This document shows positions 23,614 through 35,000 of a DNA stretch of 64,000 nucleotides, in pieces. Location: contig NC_083869.1 in assembly GCF_032452875.1 (NCBI RefSeq), positions 124,750,001 to 124,814,000 on the forward strand, written 5' to 3'. The number at the start of each line of letters is the position of its first letter. The first letter of the stretch is position 1. Position numbers and translations under genes: made by a program. This DNA is from Bos javanicus. Taxonomy: Eukaryota; Chordata; Mammalia; Artiodactyla; Bovidae. Below the pieces are notes generated by a model. The model searched no databases, was not told the origin of the DNA, and saw only the letters and a program-made list of their open reading frames with translations.

Positions 23614-23652
23614 ATGGTGACTTATAGTATCCATCTTATTTCATTAGGAATC

Positions 23653-23826
23653 TGGAGAAGGAAATGGCAACCCACTCCAGTGTTCTTGCCTGGAGAATCC
23701 TGTGGACGGAGGACCCTGGTGGGCTGCCGTCTGTGGGGTCGCAGAGTCAGACACGACTGAAGCGACTGAGCATGCATGCATGCTAGTATTCTTGCCTGGA
23801 AAACCCCATGGACAGAGGAGCCTGGG
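23653..23826 (+). mobile_element. Bov-A2 SINE
   Basis: It begins GGAGAAGGAAATGGCAACCC and carries a second partial unit after a GCATGCATGCATGC repeat. Confidence 0.88.
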
Positions 23827-23854
23827 TCAGAGCTGGTTGAGCGTGGACGCCTGG

Positions 23855-23960
23855 GTATTAGTTGCCACAGGTGGAATCTTTAGTTGCAGCATGTGGGATC
23901 TAGTTCCTTGACCCCGGATGGAAACTGGGGTCCCTGCATTCAGGTCTCAGAGTCCCACTA
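23855..23960 (-). mobile_element. CHR-2-type SINE
   Basis: A diverged antisense copy with the CAGCATGTGGGATCTAGTTC block, abutting a poly-T run at about 23,961-23,976. Confidence 0.75.
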
Positions 23961-24014
23961 CTTTTTTTTTTTTTTTATGTTGATGCTTATTCATTCTATG
24001 GATAAAACTTGTAT

Positions 24015-24205
24015 GTGGCACAGTGATTATGAGCGTGGCGTATGGGGTGAACCTCCTCATTTCACGTCTTAACTCGCTTGCTATCTGCGTAAGCCATTTC
24101 TGTTTCCTTATCTGTGAAAAAGGCATAATTGTAATTCCCACAGGGTTATTTTGAAAACTAGCTGAGATAATCGAGCATAATGTACTCAGTAAGCACTCAG
24201 TAGTT
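24015..24205 (+). repeat. MIR fragment
   Basis: A MIR core with the TTATCTGTGAAAAAGGCATA phrase lies just upstream of the SNHG12 promoter. Confidence 0.5.
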
Positions 24206-24615
24206 TTTTTAATCTATTAGCCGAAGACATAAGCCCGAACAAACAATGCATTCTTTTAATGAGCTCTGTAATCAGTCACCTCTTCCTTTTGAAAAGGAAG
24301 CCCGCCCCCAGATCTCTCCGCCGAAATCCTGCTCAGTCTTTGCTCCGCGACGTGCTCTCAGGCGGTTTGAACCAAAACCGCTGGCTCAGTTCACTGGGTT
24401 AAAGGTTAACTTCCCGATTTTGAAAGTCGGTGATATTTTTGAGATCCGTCCTGGGTTACTGGATGTTCACTGAGTGCTGAATGATGGCGGAGGAATCTCT
24501 TCGAATCCTGAAGAAATCACTTACACAAGGTTCCTCCAACCGAGTAAAAAGGGTCCCACACGACACGCGATTGGGACTGCGAGTCAGACACTCGGCCGCT
24601 CGCCAGAGGCGAGCG

Positions 24616-24628
24616 AACTACAACTCCC
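24616..24628 (+). promoter_or_regulatory. ZNF143/GFY-type promoter motif
   Basis: AACTACAACTCCC matches the ACTACAAYTCCC core found in many TATA-poor and snoRNA-host promoters. It lies about 100 bases upstream of the predicted SNHG12 start. Confidence 0.5.
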
Positions 24629-24686
24629 ATCGTTCCGCGCGGCGCGCTGCTCCAATCGTCAGGCACAACTGCGAGGGGCGGGGCCC

Positions 24687-24717
24687 ATATAAACCCCTTC
24701 CTGTCTCACAAGCGTCC
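24687..24717 (+). promoter_or_regulatory. SNHG12: SNHG12 core promoter: TATA box and 5'TOP start
   Basis: TATAAA at 24688-24693 is followed 28 bases later by CCTTTTACCC, a 5'TOP-type start. Terminal oligopyrimidine starts are characteristic of snoRNA host genes and translation genes. Confidence 0.7.
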
Positions 24718-25564
24718 TTTTACCCGGCAGCCGCGCGCCAGTCGTCTTGTCCGTCTTGGGTTCTCTGTCTGCAGTGGTCCACACCCATCCTCCGCCATAC
24801 CCGGCCTTAGCCTGGCTGCCACGGGCGCCGCACCTGCCGGGGCTGCCTCTAGAGGCGGCAAGATGTTGAGCGCGGCACGGAGGATCCAGGCCTACTGGCC
24901 TAGTCGGGCCGAGAGCCGGAAGGCCACGTGGTTCTCAGGCGCAGTGGAAGAAGCCGGACCCTGTGTGGGCCACGCCCTGCTCCACGCGCAGGCCCTCGCG
25001 GCCCTGTGCTCCGGTGTGACGGGTGAGTAACATGTGCAGGCGGTCGGGTGTACGGCGTTTCTGGGACTGAGTGGTTTAAGTTAGGGGAGACCACGTGCTG
25101 GGGTCAGCCAGACCTTGAATAGGCCTGTGACAGTTGCTCCGTGACCTTGGGCATGTTAACTTACCTACCTTCTCCTAAATTATCTGGCTGCACAACACAT
25201 GATAAGGAAGTCACCCTGGTGGATATAAGGACAAGGTTTTTTGGAGGACAGGCTATAGTCATTCAGATACTGTTTTGAACCCCAAGGTTGTCACTTTCTC
25301 CATTGATAGGGGACTTTGGCAAATAACAAGTCTAAATCTGATGTAAGACGGGGTTGAGGAAACGATCCTGTGAAGATAAAATGAGACAAACCACTGGCAC
25401 ATAGTAAAAGAAGGTGGTGATCAGAACCTATAGGATGTCTGTTCTCTTTTAGTTTCCAGAATGTCCCAGTAGATGAGTCCTGACACACAGGATTTAGGTG
25501 AGTCTGAGGGTTGCAGTGTTGGTTCTGCCCTGTGACCTAGGTTCCCCACCCGCCCCGCCCCCGT

Positions 25565-25681
25565 GGCCCTTATCGAAGCTGCAGCTGCTTCCATATAGCT
25601 GCTGTGGTCAAAAAGGAGCCCAAAGTGACAGTTTTCCTTGACGGTCGCCGTTCTGTTTGCTGTAACTGATCTGCAACATTT
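25565..25681 (+). ncRNA. H/ACA snoRNA candidate, probably SNORA16A
   Basis: A hairpin closed by GGCCCTT/AAGGAGCC is followed by a second one ending in CAGTT/AACTG and then ACA three bases from the 3' end (25676-25678). The hinge between them is a weak H box. It lies in intron 2. The name is inferred from human order (SNORA16A, SNORA44, SNORA61, SNORD99), recalled rather than checked. Confidence 0.6.
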
Positions 25682-26123
25682 CTGGAAAAGACAGTTCCCA
25701 TTGTACTTGCCATTTCTCAGGTACAACCAGAGACCTTTATTAAAACTGACAACGTTTTCAGAGGCTACCGGAAGTGTTCCATTGATGGGGTCTTACATGC
25801 AAGAATAAGGCTTTTGAGAAGTGGCTGGCAGAGGCCAAGAACCAGTATGCAGATGCAGATATGGGTGGGTTAGATAGCTGTGCTGGGGAAATCCAGGGGC
25901 AAGTGGTGCAGATTGTGGTCATGCTTTGGGTCTTTGCCCTGAAAAGCTTAAGGCATCAGCCCAAAGGCAAGTCAAAAACCTTGTTCTGAAAACCAGATGA
26001 ATGGAACGAGTAGGTCATTCAGGACAATGCTGTTCTCATTTTAGTTGTGCCAGAAGATTCCAGGATGACTGAAGCTAACCTTTCTGGTGAGTGAAGAGGA
26101 CATGACAGGGATGGAACGCAAGC

Positions 26124-26268
26124 CTCAGGACCCGGTAGGTTCTCTGTGAAGAGGTAATTTGGGAGCTGCCTGGGGGGTCAGTACAGCATGTTTCCAAGGG
26201 CTGTGGCTTGTTGTGGCCATGGGATCTCCAACTGCATGCGAGAGCAACGTGGAGAGACTTTGACAGCA
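26124..26268 (+). ncRNA. H/ACA snoRNA candidate, probably SNORA44
   Basis: The first hairpin closes GACCC with GGGTC, followed directly by a perfect H box ACAGCA (26183-26188). The second hairpin closes CAAGG with CTTTG, holds an internal CTCCA/TGGAG stem, and ends in ACAGCA with ACA at 26263-26265. This is a complete H/ACA layout. The name is inferred from order. Confidence 0.68.
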
Positions 26269-26531
26269 CAGGTCAGCGTAATACCTGCAGCTGCCACTCG
26301 CCTTTCCTATAATTTCTCAGGATTTGGGCTGGAAGTCTTCCACTTGAATCCGTGTTTCCATCAAAATCACATTCTGTGTACATTAGATTTTTGGTTAGAG
26401 CTTCCACACTCTTTTGCAGGTTGCCCCCCGTTTTTTAACTGGCAGTGCCTGACACTGAAGTAACTGAAAATACCACCTTGTCACTGGAGCCGTCCTTTAG
26501 AATAAGGTAAAGTTGGGTATTGGAGACAGGC

Positions 26532-26659
26532 TGACCCTCCAGTTCCCTTTCCCATCGGATCTAAACCCTGGTCTTGGTGGTCGTAAAAGGAGGAATAGCA
26601 GTACTGAAACTGTGCTCGTGGTGTGTGCTGTACAGCATGTGGGCTAGTTTCGGACAAGG
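26532..26659 (+). ncRNA. SNORA61: H/ACA snoRNA, SNORA61-like
   Basis: The 5' hairpin (CCTCC/GGAGG stem, with CCCATCGGATCT and GGTCTTGGTGGTCG) is followed by H box ATAGCA (26595-26600), a 3' hairpin (GAAAC/GTTTC closing stem) and ACA at 26654-26656. The 5' arm looks like SNORA61 from memory. The sequence begins only about 25 bases after the exon 5 donor. Confidence 0.72.
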
Positions 26660-27277
26660 TTGAATTCTCTTGGAACTTTTCTCCACCCCTTAAAATGGGA
26701 TAATCTTAAACGGAGACTGTGTGAAACTGGCAGTTGTATAGTAATTGCTGGCTAATATCTTTGTATTTGGGAGGGATATACCAGTAGTTTTCTTGCTTCC
26801 TGATTGGTATTTTTCTCCCCCTAAGACCTGTTGCCAGTAAAGCTGTCTTCATCTGTGCGGATCTACAGAGTTGGGTGAGTTGAAATAGCTGAAGCTTTAT
26901 CACAACTTCCTACTTAGCTTGTTAGGACTCTAAACAGTGTGGCCAATAGAGAGATACTCAGTGTGTAAAAGTCTTTATAATGTATCATTTACATCTGGCT
27001 TTCCTTGGAAGCTGTATTTATTGGCTATTCAGAACCAGATGACAAAAAATGTTTACTTTGTGACTCGGTCTGCTAGACTTGGCCTGCACCAAGGCCAAAG
27101 AGCACATCCAGAGAGTAGAATGCAGCAGCTCTAAGTCTCCACCTTGAGACTGAGGCCTGACTGTTGCTCATGCCCAGTGGTTTTGGGTAACCATGGAGTC
27201 ACCCAGCCCTCTGAGTGGGAGACAATTGGGTAGAAACAGGCAGTTCTGTCTAGCTCGGTATTTTTTTCACACTGTGA

Positions 27278-27348
27278 CTGGTCTAGGATGAAACCTAATC
27301 TGAGTGGACATCTGTGGATGATAAATGCGGATATGGGACTGAGACCAG
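27278..27348 (+). ncRNA. SNORD99: C/D box snoRNA, SNORD99-like
   Basis: A perfect 7-base terminal stem (CTGGTCT/AGACCAG) encloses a C box AGGATGA, D' box CTGA at 27300-27303, a C'-like GGATGATA and D box CTGA at 27339-27342. Its 3' end is about 72 bases before the last acceptor, the spacing favoured by intronic C/D snoRNAs. Confidence 0.8.
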
Positions 27349-28112
27349 CTCTTAAGAAAACCTGGAGGGGCACTGATTAATTGGGGCGTTACTAACACAC
27401 TGGCTTATACTTCCTTTTCAGGAGAGAACCAAAAAGGCAAATGAAGAGACCAGGGATGCATTCAGGTGGAAATCGCTGTTTTGTTTTTGGTGATGCTGCT
27501 ACTTGGCATATAAATGACCAATAAAAGATTCATGGATGTATATTTGTGTCAGTTTCTTGATGTTTTCAATTTATTCCTTATTCTCATTTAAATATTCCTT
27601 AAAACCCAGGATGAATTAAGAGTCTCAATCTCTGACAATTGATCTCTCAGAAAGTGATAAAATGGATCAGTTCTATAATTGCAATTACATTACTCTTGCT
27701 GAGTGAGAATTCAGGCTGAGCCCAAGACTGGTGCTTAATGATCTTTAAAGGTTACATACTCTGCCACTCCTCAGGTCTACACATAAAAATAACTAGGGAA
27801 GCGATCCTTGGCATAATCCCAGGCATTTCAGGAGGGCCCTGGTAAATGGGATTTCCTATTTGGAAAATATAGCAGAGATGTGACAGTCATCAAGATCTGG
27901 TTTGGTGATGATTGATAATCTCACAGGCTAGCTTTCTGAATTACCATTTCCTATATGTAAATAAGACTCATGCATTTAGTTTAATAGTTTATGCACTTAC
28001 TTTAGTTTTAACATTTTCTTAAGAGGCAAGATTGGCACATTCATGGCACCATCTTGTACCTAGAACAGTCCAGGCCCTTTTGGTCTAGAATAAGCTGGCT
28101 CCAACACTTTGA

Positions 28113-28260
28113 CCTTCCCAGGTGGCACGGTAGTAAGAGAATTGGCCTGCCAGTGCCAGAGGTGCTTTGCTGTCTGGGTGGGGAAAATCCCCTGAAAGAG
28201 GGAATGGCAATCTGCTCCAGTATTGCCTGAAAAATTTCATGGACAGCAAAGCCTAAACAC
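28113..28260 (+). mobile_element. Bov-tA SINE, diverged
   Basis: It begins CTTCCCAGGTGGCACGGTAG and runs into the BovB-like tail (GGGAATGGCAATCTGCTCC). Confidence 0.8.
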
Positions 28261-28286
28261 TTCAACCATTCAAACTGAAATTTAAG

Positions 28287-28439
28287 TCGCTCATGGACTG
28301 TAGCCTCTCTGTTCATGGGACTTCCCAGGCAAGACTACTGGAGTGGGCTGCCATTCCTTCTCCAGGGGATGTTCCTGACCCAGGGATCGAACCCAGGTCT
28401 CCTACATTGCAGGCAGACACTTGACCATCTGAGCCACCA
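28287..28439 (-). mobile_element. Bov-tA SINE
   Basis: The reverse complement starts at TGGTGGCTCAGATGGTCAAG. It faces the preceding copy, forming an inverted pair. Confidence 0.85.
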
Positions 28440-28908
28440 TTCAACTATTCAATGGGCCCTGCAATTTACTCCCCAGTTCAAACAATGAATTCCTTGCCAA
28501 CAGATGTGAAGCAAATTTGTAGGGGGAAAGGAAACCTGAAAACAAGTAACAGCCCACCATTTGACACTATCCCAGCAGGTAACCACAACCTTAAATGTGA
28601 ACTTTCCTAAGAAGTTGGCTTAGTAACTTATGACCCACCTTGGTTAATCATTATGTCCAGGAGTGTAGGTGACATTATGTAGATAAATGAGATTACTGTT
28701 CAAAGATGAACTTCATTCAACCCTCTTCCAACTGGTCTCTGGGTTTTCAAACTCAAATGAAGGCAGCTGTGTTAGAGGAAAAATATAATTGCAGGAATGG
28801 TTGATTACTAAAATTTTTATGAAACATTTCAAAAAAAGTCTTGCAGCAACTTTAAAAAAGGAGTCTCTTCTCTCCCTCAAGTCCATTCTGGCTTGTCCTT
28901 TGTCCTGG

Positions 28909-29045
28909 CTACATCATGGCAGGGATCTCTGAAGACACTGTGTCCAGAGGCTGCCAGTGACAGTCCATGAGCGCATCGTACAGCTCCTCGCTCTGCTCCA
29001 TGAACTCCTTGTTGGCCTCGGTCACATCCAGCTGCGGCATGGGGT
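28909..29045 (-). CDS. TRNAU1AP: TRNAU1AP exon 9: acidic tail and stop
   Basis: It encodes PMPQLDVTEANKEFMEQ through SSEIPAMM and TAG. Confidence 0.95.
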
Positions 29046-32000
29046 CTGGAAGAGAAGCAAGGGTGGTTCGGGGGTGCAGAGGGGCGCAGCACTCAGCAGC
29101 CACGGGACTCGGTGCCCTGCTCCCTCCTTCCTCGCCAGGGCTGCCGGCCCTGCTGCCTCTGTAGGGTTCGTGAGGATGAGAGCAGGGCAGGGGACAGTCC
29201 GCCCTCAAACAGCACAGGATCCACTTGCGTGTGGAGGCTTTCAGGAGTAAATGCTACAGCACTACACAATTCAATCCACGGCTGGCTGAATCCAAGAAGG
29301 TGAAGGAATGGAAGATAGAGAAGGCTGACTACAGTTACATGTGGATTTATGATTGAGGCTGGCAAGAGGCCCTAAGCCCTAGTGAATCAAGAAAAGAAAG
29401 TAGAAAGCGCAGTCGCTCAGTCGTGTCTGACTCTTTGTGACCCCATAGGCTGTAGCCTGCCAGGCTCCTCCGTGGGATTTCCCAGGCAAGAACACTGGAG
29501 TGGGTTGCCATTTCCTTCTCCAGGGGATCTTCCTGACCCAGGGATCGAGCCAGGGTCTCCTGCACTGCAGGCAGACTCTTTACTATGGGCTTACTTGGTG
29601 GCTCCTATGGTAAAGTTAATCAAGGGTCTAACTAACTTTACAGAATGTAACATGTAATTAGTACTCAAGTAGTTCTGGCTGTCATTCCATGTTTATTAAA
29701 CACTACACATACCTGTAGCTGTCACATGTCTCAGATTTTCTGGTGTGGTCCTTTTCTGAAATTTGGGTTTGGGAAACCTGATCAAGATTACTAAATCAAG
29801 AACAAAGAATGTCTAAGGAAAGAGCCAGAGTCAAATACACAAGCTGAAACACCAAGTTCTGTATTTAAAAATATTTTTTTCTTGATTGCAATAGTGGTAT
29901 CTGTTCACCAGAAATCATGACAAAACACCTAAGAGTTTCCTTTTAAACCCCTAACAAGTAATCTATTCTTAGGAGGGAATATTACTGAGCACTGAGAATG
30001 AACCTCGGTGGCATCCAACTTGGATGAATCTCACAAATAAAATACTGAAGGAAAGAAGCAAGAGAGTATATACAGCACAGCATTAAAATTCAAAAACAGG
30101 CAAAACTACACCCTGCTCTTTAGGGGTGTATAGCTATGTGACAAACGTATAAAGAGAAGGAAGTTTTGTCACTGCAAAACTCAGAACAGTAGGGACTTTC
30201 CTGGTGGTCCGGTGGGTAAGACTCTGCACTCCCAAGCCTTTGATTGTGGAGATCACAACAAACTGAGGAAAATTCTTCAAGAGATGGGAATACCAGACCA
30301 CCTGACCTGCCACCTGAGAAATCTGTATGCAGGTTCAGGAAGCAACAGTTAGAACCGCACATGGAACAGACTGGTTCCAAATTGGGAAAAAAGTACGTCA
30401 AGGCTGTAAATTGTCACCCTGCTTATTCAACTTCTATGCAGAGTACATCATGTGAAACGCTGGGCTGGAAGAAGCACAAGCTGTAATCAAGATTGCTGGG
30501 ACAAATATCAGTAACCTCAGATATGCAGATGACACCACCCTTATGGCAGAAAGTGAAGAGGAACTAAAAAGCCTCTTAATGAAAATGAAAGAGAGTGAAA
30601 AAGTTGGCTTAAAATTCAACATTCAAGAAACTAAGAGCATGGCATCCAGTCCCATCACTTCATGGCAAATAGATGCGGAAAAATGGAAGCAGTGACAGAC
30701 TTTCTTTTCTTGGCTTCAAAATCACTGCAGATGGTGACTGCAGCCATGAAATCAAAAGATGCTTGCTCCTTGGAAGAAAAGCTATGACCAACATACACAA
30801 CCTATTAAAAAGCAGAGACATTACTTTGCTGACAAAGGCCCGTCTAGTCAAAGCTATGGTTTTTCCAATAGTTATGTATGGATGTGAGAGTTGGACTATA
30901 AAGAAAGCTGAGCACCAAAGAATTGATGCTTTTAAACTGTGGTGTTGGAGAAAACTCTTGAGACTCCTTTGGACTGCAAGATCAAACCAGTGAGTCCTAA
31001 GGGAAATCAGTCCTGAACATTCATTGGAAGGACTGATGCTGAAGCTCCAATACTTTAGCCACCTGATGTGAACTGCCTCATTGGAAAAGACCCTGATGCT
31101 GGGAAAGATTGAAGGCAGAAGGGGACAACAGAGGATGAGATGGCTGGATGGCATCACCAACTCAATGGACACAAGTTTGAGCAAGCTCTGGGAGTTGGTG
31201 AAGGACAGGGAAGCCTGGCGTGCTGCAGTCTATGGGGTTGCAAAGAGCTGGACACAACTGAGCGACTGAACTGAACTCCCAATGCAGGGGGCCCTGGTTC
31301 GCTCCCTGGTCAGGGAACTAGATTCCACATGCCACAACTAAAGATTGTGCACGCTGCAACTGCCACCACTAAGACCCGGTGCAGCCAAATGAATGAGACC
31401 CCGTGAACCGCAGCACCCCAGGCTTCCCTGTCCTTCACCATCTCCCTGAGTCTGCTCAAACTCATGTCCCTTGAGTCAGTGATGCCAACCAACCATCTCA
31501 TCCTCTGCTGCCCACTTCTGCTCTCAATATTTCCCAGTATCAGGGTCTTTTTCAATGCGTTGGCTCTTATCAGGTGGCTAAAGTACTGGAGCTTCAGCAT
31601 CAGTCCTTCCAAGGAGTATTCAGGGCTGATTTCCTTTAGGACTGACTGGTTTGATTTCCTGGCTGTCTAAGGGACTCTCAATAGTCTTATCTAGCACCAC
31701 AGTTTGAAAATACCAATTCTTCAGCATTCTGTCTTCTTTATGGTCCAACTCTCACATTCGTACATGACTACTGGAAAAACCATGGCTTTGACTATATAGA
31801 CCTTTGTCAGCGAAGTGCCATCTTTGCTTTTTAACACACTGCGTAGGTTTGTCACAGCTTTCCTTCAAGAAGCCATCATCTGATTTCATGGCTGTGGTCA
31901 CCATCTGCAGTGATTTTAGAGCCGAAGAAGAGGAAATCTACCACTGATTCCACTTTTTCCCCTTCTACTTGCCATGAAGTGGCAATCTGCTATCAAAGCC

Positions 32001-35000
32001 ACTATGATAGCCAAAATGACAACTAGTAACTGTTGGTGAGAATGTGGAGAAATGGAAATGCTCCAAGCATTTTTGGACAGGTCTGGCCATTTCTCAAATG
32101 GTTAAACGGAGTTTACTATATGATCCAGCACTACACTCCCAGGTATATACTGAAGAGTACTGAAAACCTGTCCCTGAAAACTTTTCTATGTCCACACAAA
32201 AACTTACACACGTATGTTCATAACAACATTATTTGTAACAGTGAAAATGGACACAATCCAAATGTCCATCAACTGAATGGATATCCACAGAATGGAATAT
32301 TATTCAACCATAAAAAGAAAGGAATGACGCATGCTGTAACAGAGAAATCAGAAGTTAAGTCAGAGAGGCCGTTCACAAAGGACCACATATCACACATGAC
32401 TCCATTTATTTAGAATGTTCAGGATACGTAAATCCAAAGTAGGTGAGTGGTTGCCAGGGACAGGATATTGGAGTGACTGCTAGTGGTTTCACAGTATTCT
32501 TCACTGGAATTAAACAGTGGTAATGGCTGTACAACTTTGTGGCTATTTTTGAAAACTACTGTGTACTTTAAAAGGGTGGATTTTATGTTATGTGAGTTAC
32601 ACCCTCCAAAATAAAAACCAAAAAACCTAACCGAGTTCTTACTGTATATCCTATTGTATTTCAGGAATTTTTTCATTGAGAACATTTTTCTACATCAATA
32701 TTCTTAGAAAAAGACATGATTTAATAAAACAAAAATCTAATTAAAATCTTACCAATATTTAATAAATCTCCTATCATTAGATATTTATCTGTATTGATAT
32801 CATTGTGGGACAAAATCTTTCAGGTAAAATTGATTTCATGCATATGAACATTTTAAGAATTCTTTGTAGAAAGATAGTATATTTTAATTTGTATTTAAGT
32901 ACTAGTATTAGCAGTGTGATGGTTACATTTTGTGTCAACTTGGTCAGGGTAGTGGTGACCAGTTGTTTGGTGAAACACCAGTCTAGATAAAGATATTCTG
33001 TAGATGTGATTCACATCTTTACAAATCAGTTGACTTTAAGTAAAGGTGATTATTCTCAATAATGTGGGTGGGCCTTAGCCAATCATTTAAAGGCCTTAAA
33101 CTGAGGATTCCCAAAGTAGGAATTCTACCTCTAGGTGCTAATATAGAAATCCTGCCTGAGCCTCCAGCTTGCTGAAGCACATCACAGATTATAAATACAT
33201 ATATCCTTTCGGCTCTATTTCTCTGGAGAATCTTGACTAACACAAATGGTATATGCTTAAATTCTTTTCTCTTGTGGTTTATAGGCCATTTGCGCTTCTT
33301 TTGTAAACTGTTTCAACTTTCTCAGGTACTCGTTAGAATCAGCCAGTTAGTGCTGAATCAACCAAGCAGTGGTGAATCTTTTCACATATATACTGTGCCC
33401 ATTCCTGCAACCAGAGGAATCTCTCTCGTTAATTCTAATCTAAATTATGAGTTGAAGTTCTGAGCATGTACAGCAGCTCCATATGGGAACTCCAGGAAAG
33501 CAGAGCATGACCAGTCTGGCACTCCACTCAGTGCTGGTAATGGCATATGGGAACAGATTCGCAAAAGGCTCCAGCAAGGGCAAGCATTTCTGCTGCTGCT
33601 GTGTTTTGTTTTGGGTGTTTCTGGCTGAGCCACACAGCTCTAGGGATCTCAGTTCCTTGACCAGGGACTGAACCCGGGCCATGGTGGTGAAAGCACCTGG
33701 CACTGGACCGCCAGGGAATTGCCAAGGACAGGTATTTGGGTGTGTAGAAATGTACGGATGCACGGACAGTACAGCACCCTTCCTCATTTGGATGACAGGG
33801 CCTGGAAGATGGCCTGCTGAACCCAAGGTACAGATGAAGAAGGATGACATCCCTCCTGGGCCCTGTCTCTGTGCGGCTATTAGCTTAAAATGGGAGGCAT
33901 TAGGGACTTCCCTGGTGGTCCAGTGGTTAGGACTCCATGCTTTCACTGCCAAAGGTGTGGGCTCAATCCCCGATTGGGGAACTAAGATCTGGCCACCAAA
34001 AAAAAAGAGGGAGGCATTGTAACTGTGGTAAAGAGCCTGAAGTCTGGGGCAAGACTGCAGGGTTCCAAGACAGTCTACCTCTTGCTATGATGTTGCAACT
34101 AAGCTGACCTTGAACACGAAATTTAATTTGTTTCCTCTTCTGTAAAATCAAGATAATTATGGTACTTACCTCAAAACCACTGTGAATGTCAAGTGAGTTA
34201 ATACCTGTTTACGTGCTTAGAACAGTGCCCTGCACATAGTGAAACTTGTTGGCTGTTAATTATTTAAGCTTCAGTTTTCTTTTCTGTATAATGGGATTTA
34301 TAAAAATACCTATTCATCCAAGTGTTCACAGGCAGCAGTGCCTGCAAAACTATTATAGCAGTGTTGGCTGTAATAATGGATGATGAAGAAATAGAAAAAC
34401 TCTAAGGAGTTACACACAAATATGGTTATAATCAGGATAATTTCTCTAAAAAGGAAGCAAGAAAAAGCAAGAGACTAAGGCTAGAAAGACAGGGACTCCA
34501 GGTTGAACCTTGCTCCTAACTCACTGCGTGATCCTGAGAAGACCACGTGGATCTCCTGCTCACCATCCCTCTACTGGAGCTGTGTCGGCCCAGCCCACCC
34601 CTATGGTCGCTGCTGCCAGAATCAGATGACAACACGTTCAGTGTAGTGCTTTAAAACGCTATGAAGTTTGTTTTATGGCTACGGATGATGTTTCCTTTAA
34701 AGGATATTTTGCTTACAGATCACATTTTCCCTATGACCTTCTCTTGAAGAATAATTCTTAAAACAGACTTAAGATTTTAAACTCGGAGTCTTTTTGTACC
34801 TTATAATAAAGCTTTATTTACTTAGAAATCGATGTTTGATTTTACTTCTTTAAAACTTAAACCTAACATTCTGTTCAGAAATATGTTGAAAAAAATTTAA
34901 AAAAATTTTTTTATAATTTTTTCAAACCTTAGACTCCTTTAAAAGTATGAATATCTCATTTGAAAAAATATTTGTCTGAAGGTCAGCAATTACTTTGGTT

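Larger units (their letters stand above)
24716..27540 (+). ncRNA. SNHG12: SNHG12 snoRNA host transcript
   Basis: Exons by splice signals: 24716-25022, 25453-25497, 25721-(end uncertain, perhaps about 25,865), 26045-26086, 26420-26506, 26826-26874 and 27422-27540, with AATAAA at 27520-27525. The exons are short with no long conserved frame, while snoRNA-like sequences occupy four introns, the mark of a snoRNA host gene. Position between RAB42 and TRNAU1AP and opposite orientation to both match human SNHG12. The host RNA is probably short-lived through nonsense-mediated decay, while the snoRNAs are processed from the lariats. The exon 3 donor is not placed. The first AUG opens a 59-codon frame (see findings). 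Confidence 0.88.
27541..28908 (-). other. TRNAU1AP: TRNAU1AP 3' UTR / flank
   Basis: Minus-strand poly(A) signals are AATAAA (TTTATT on +) at 27570-27575 and a weaker ATTAAA at 27980-27985. If the first is used the 3' UTR is about 1.3 kb and includes two opposed SINEs. Confidence 0.5.

Noticed and set aside
25721..25990. Frame with KAFEKWLAEAKNQYADADMG in SNHG12
   Set aside because: It looks coding in composition but matches no family I know and lies in a non-coding host RNA; no start or splice support.
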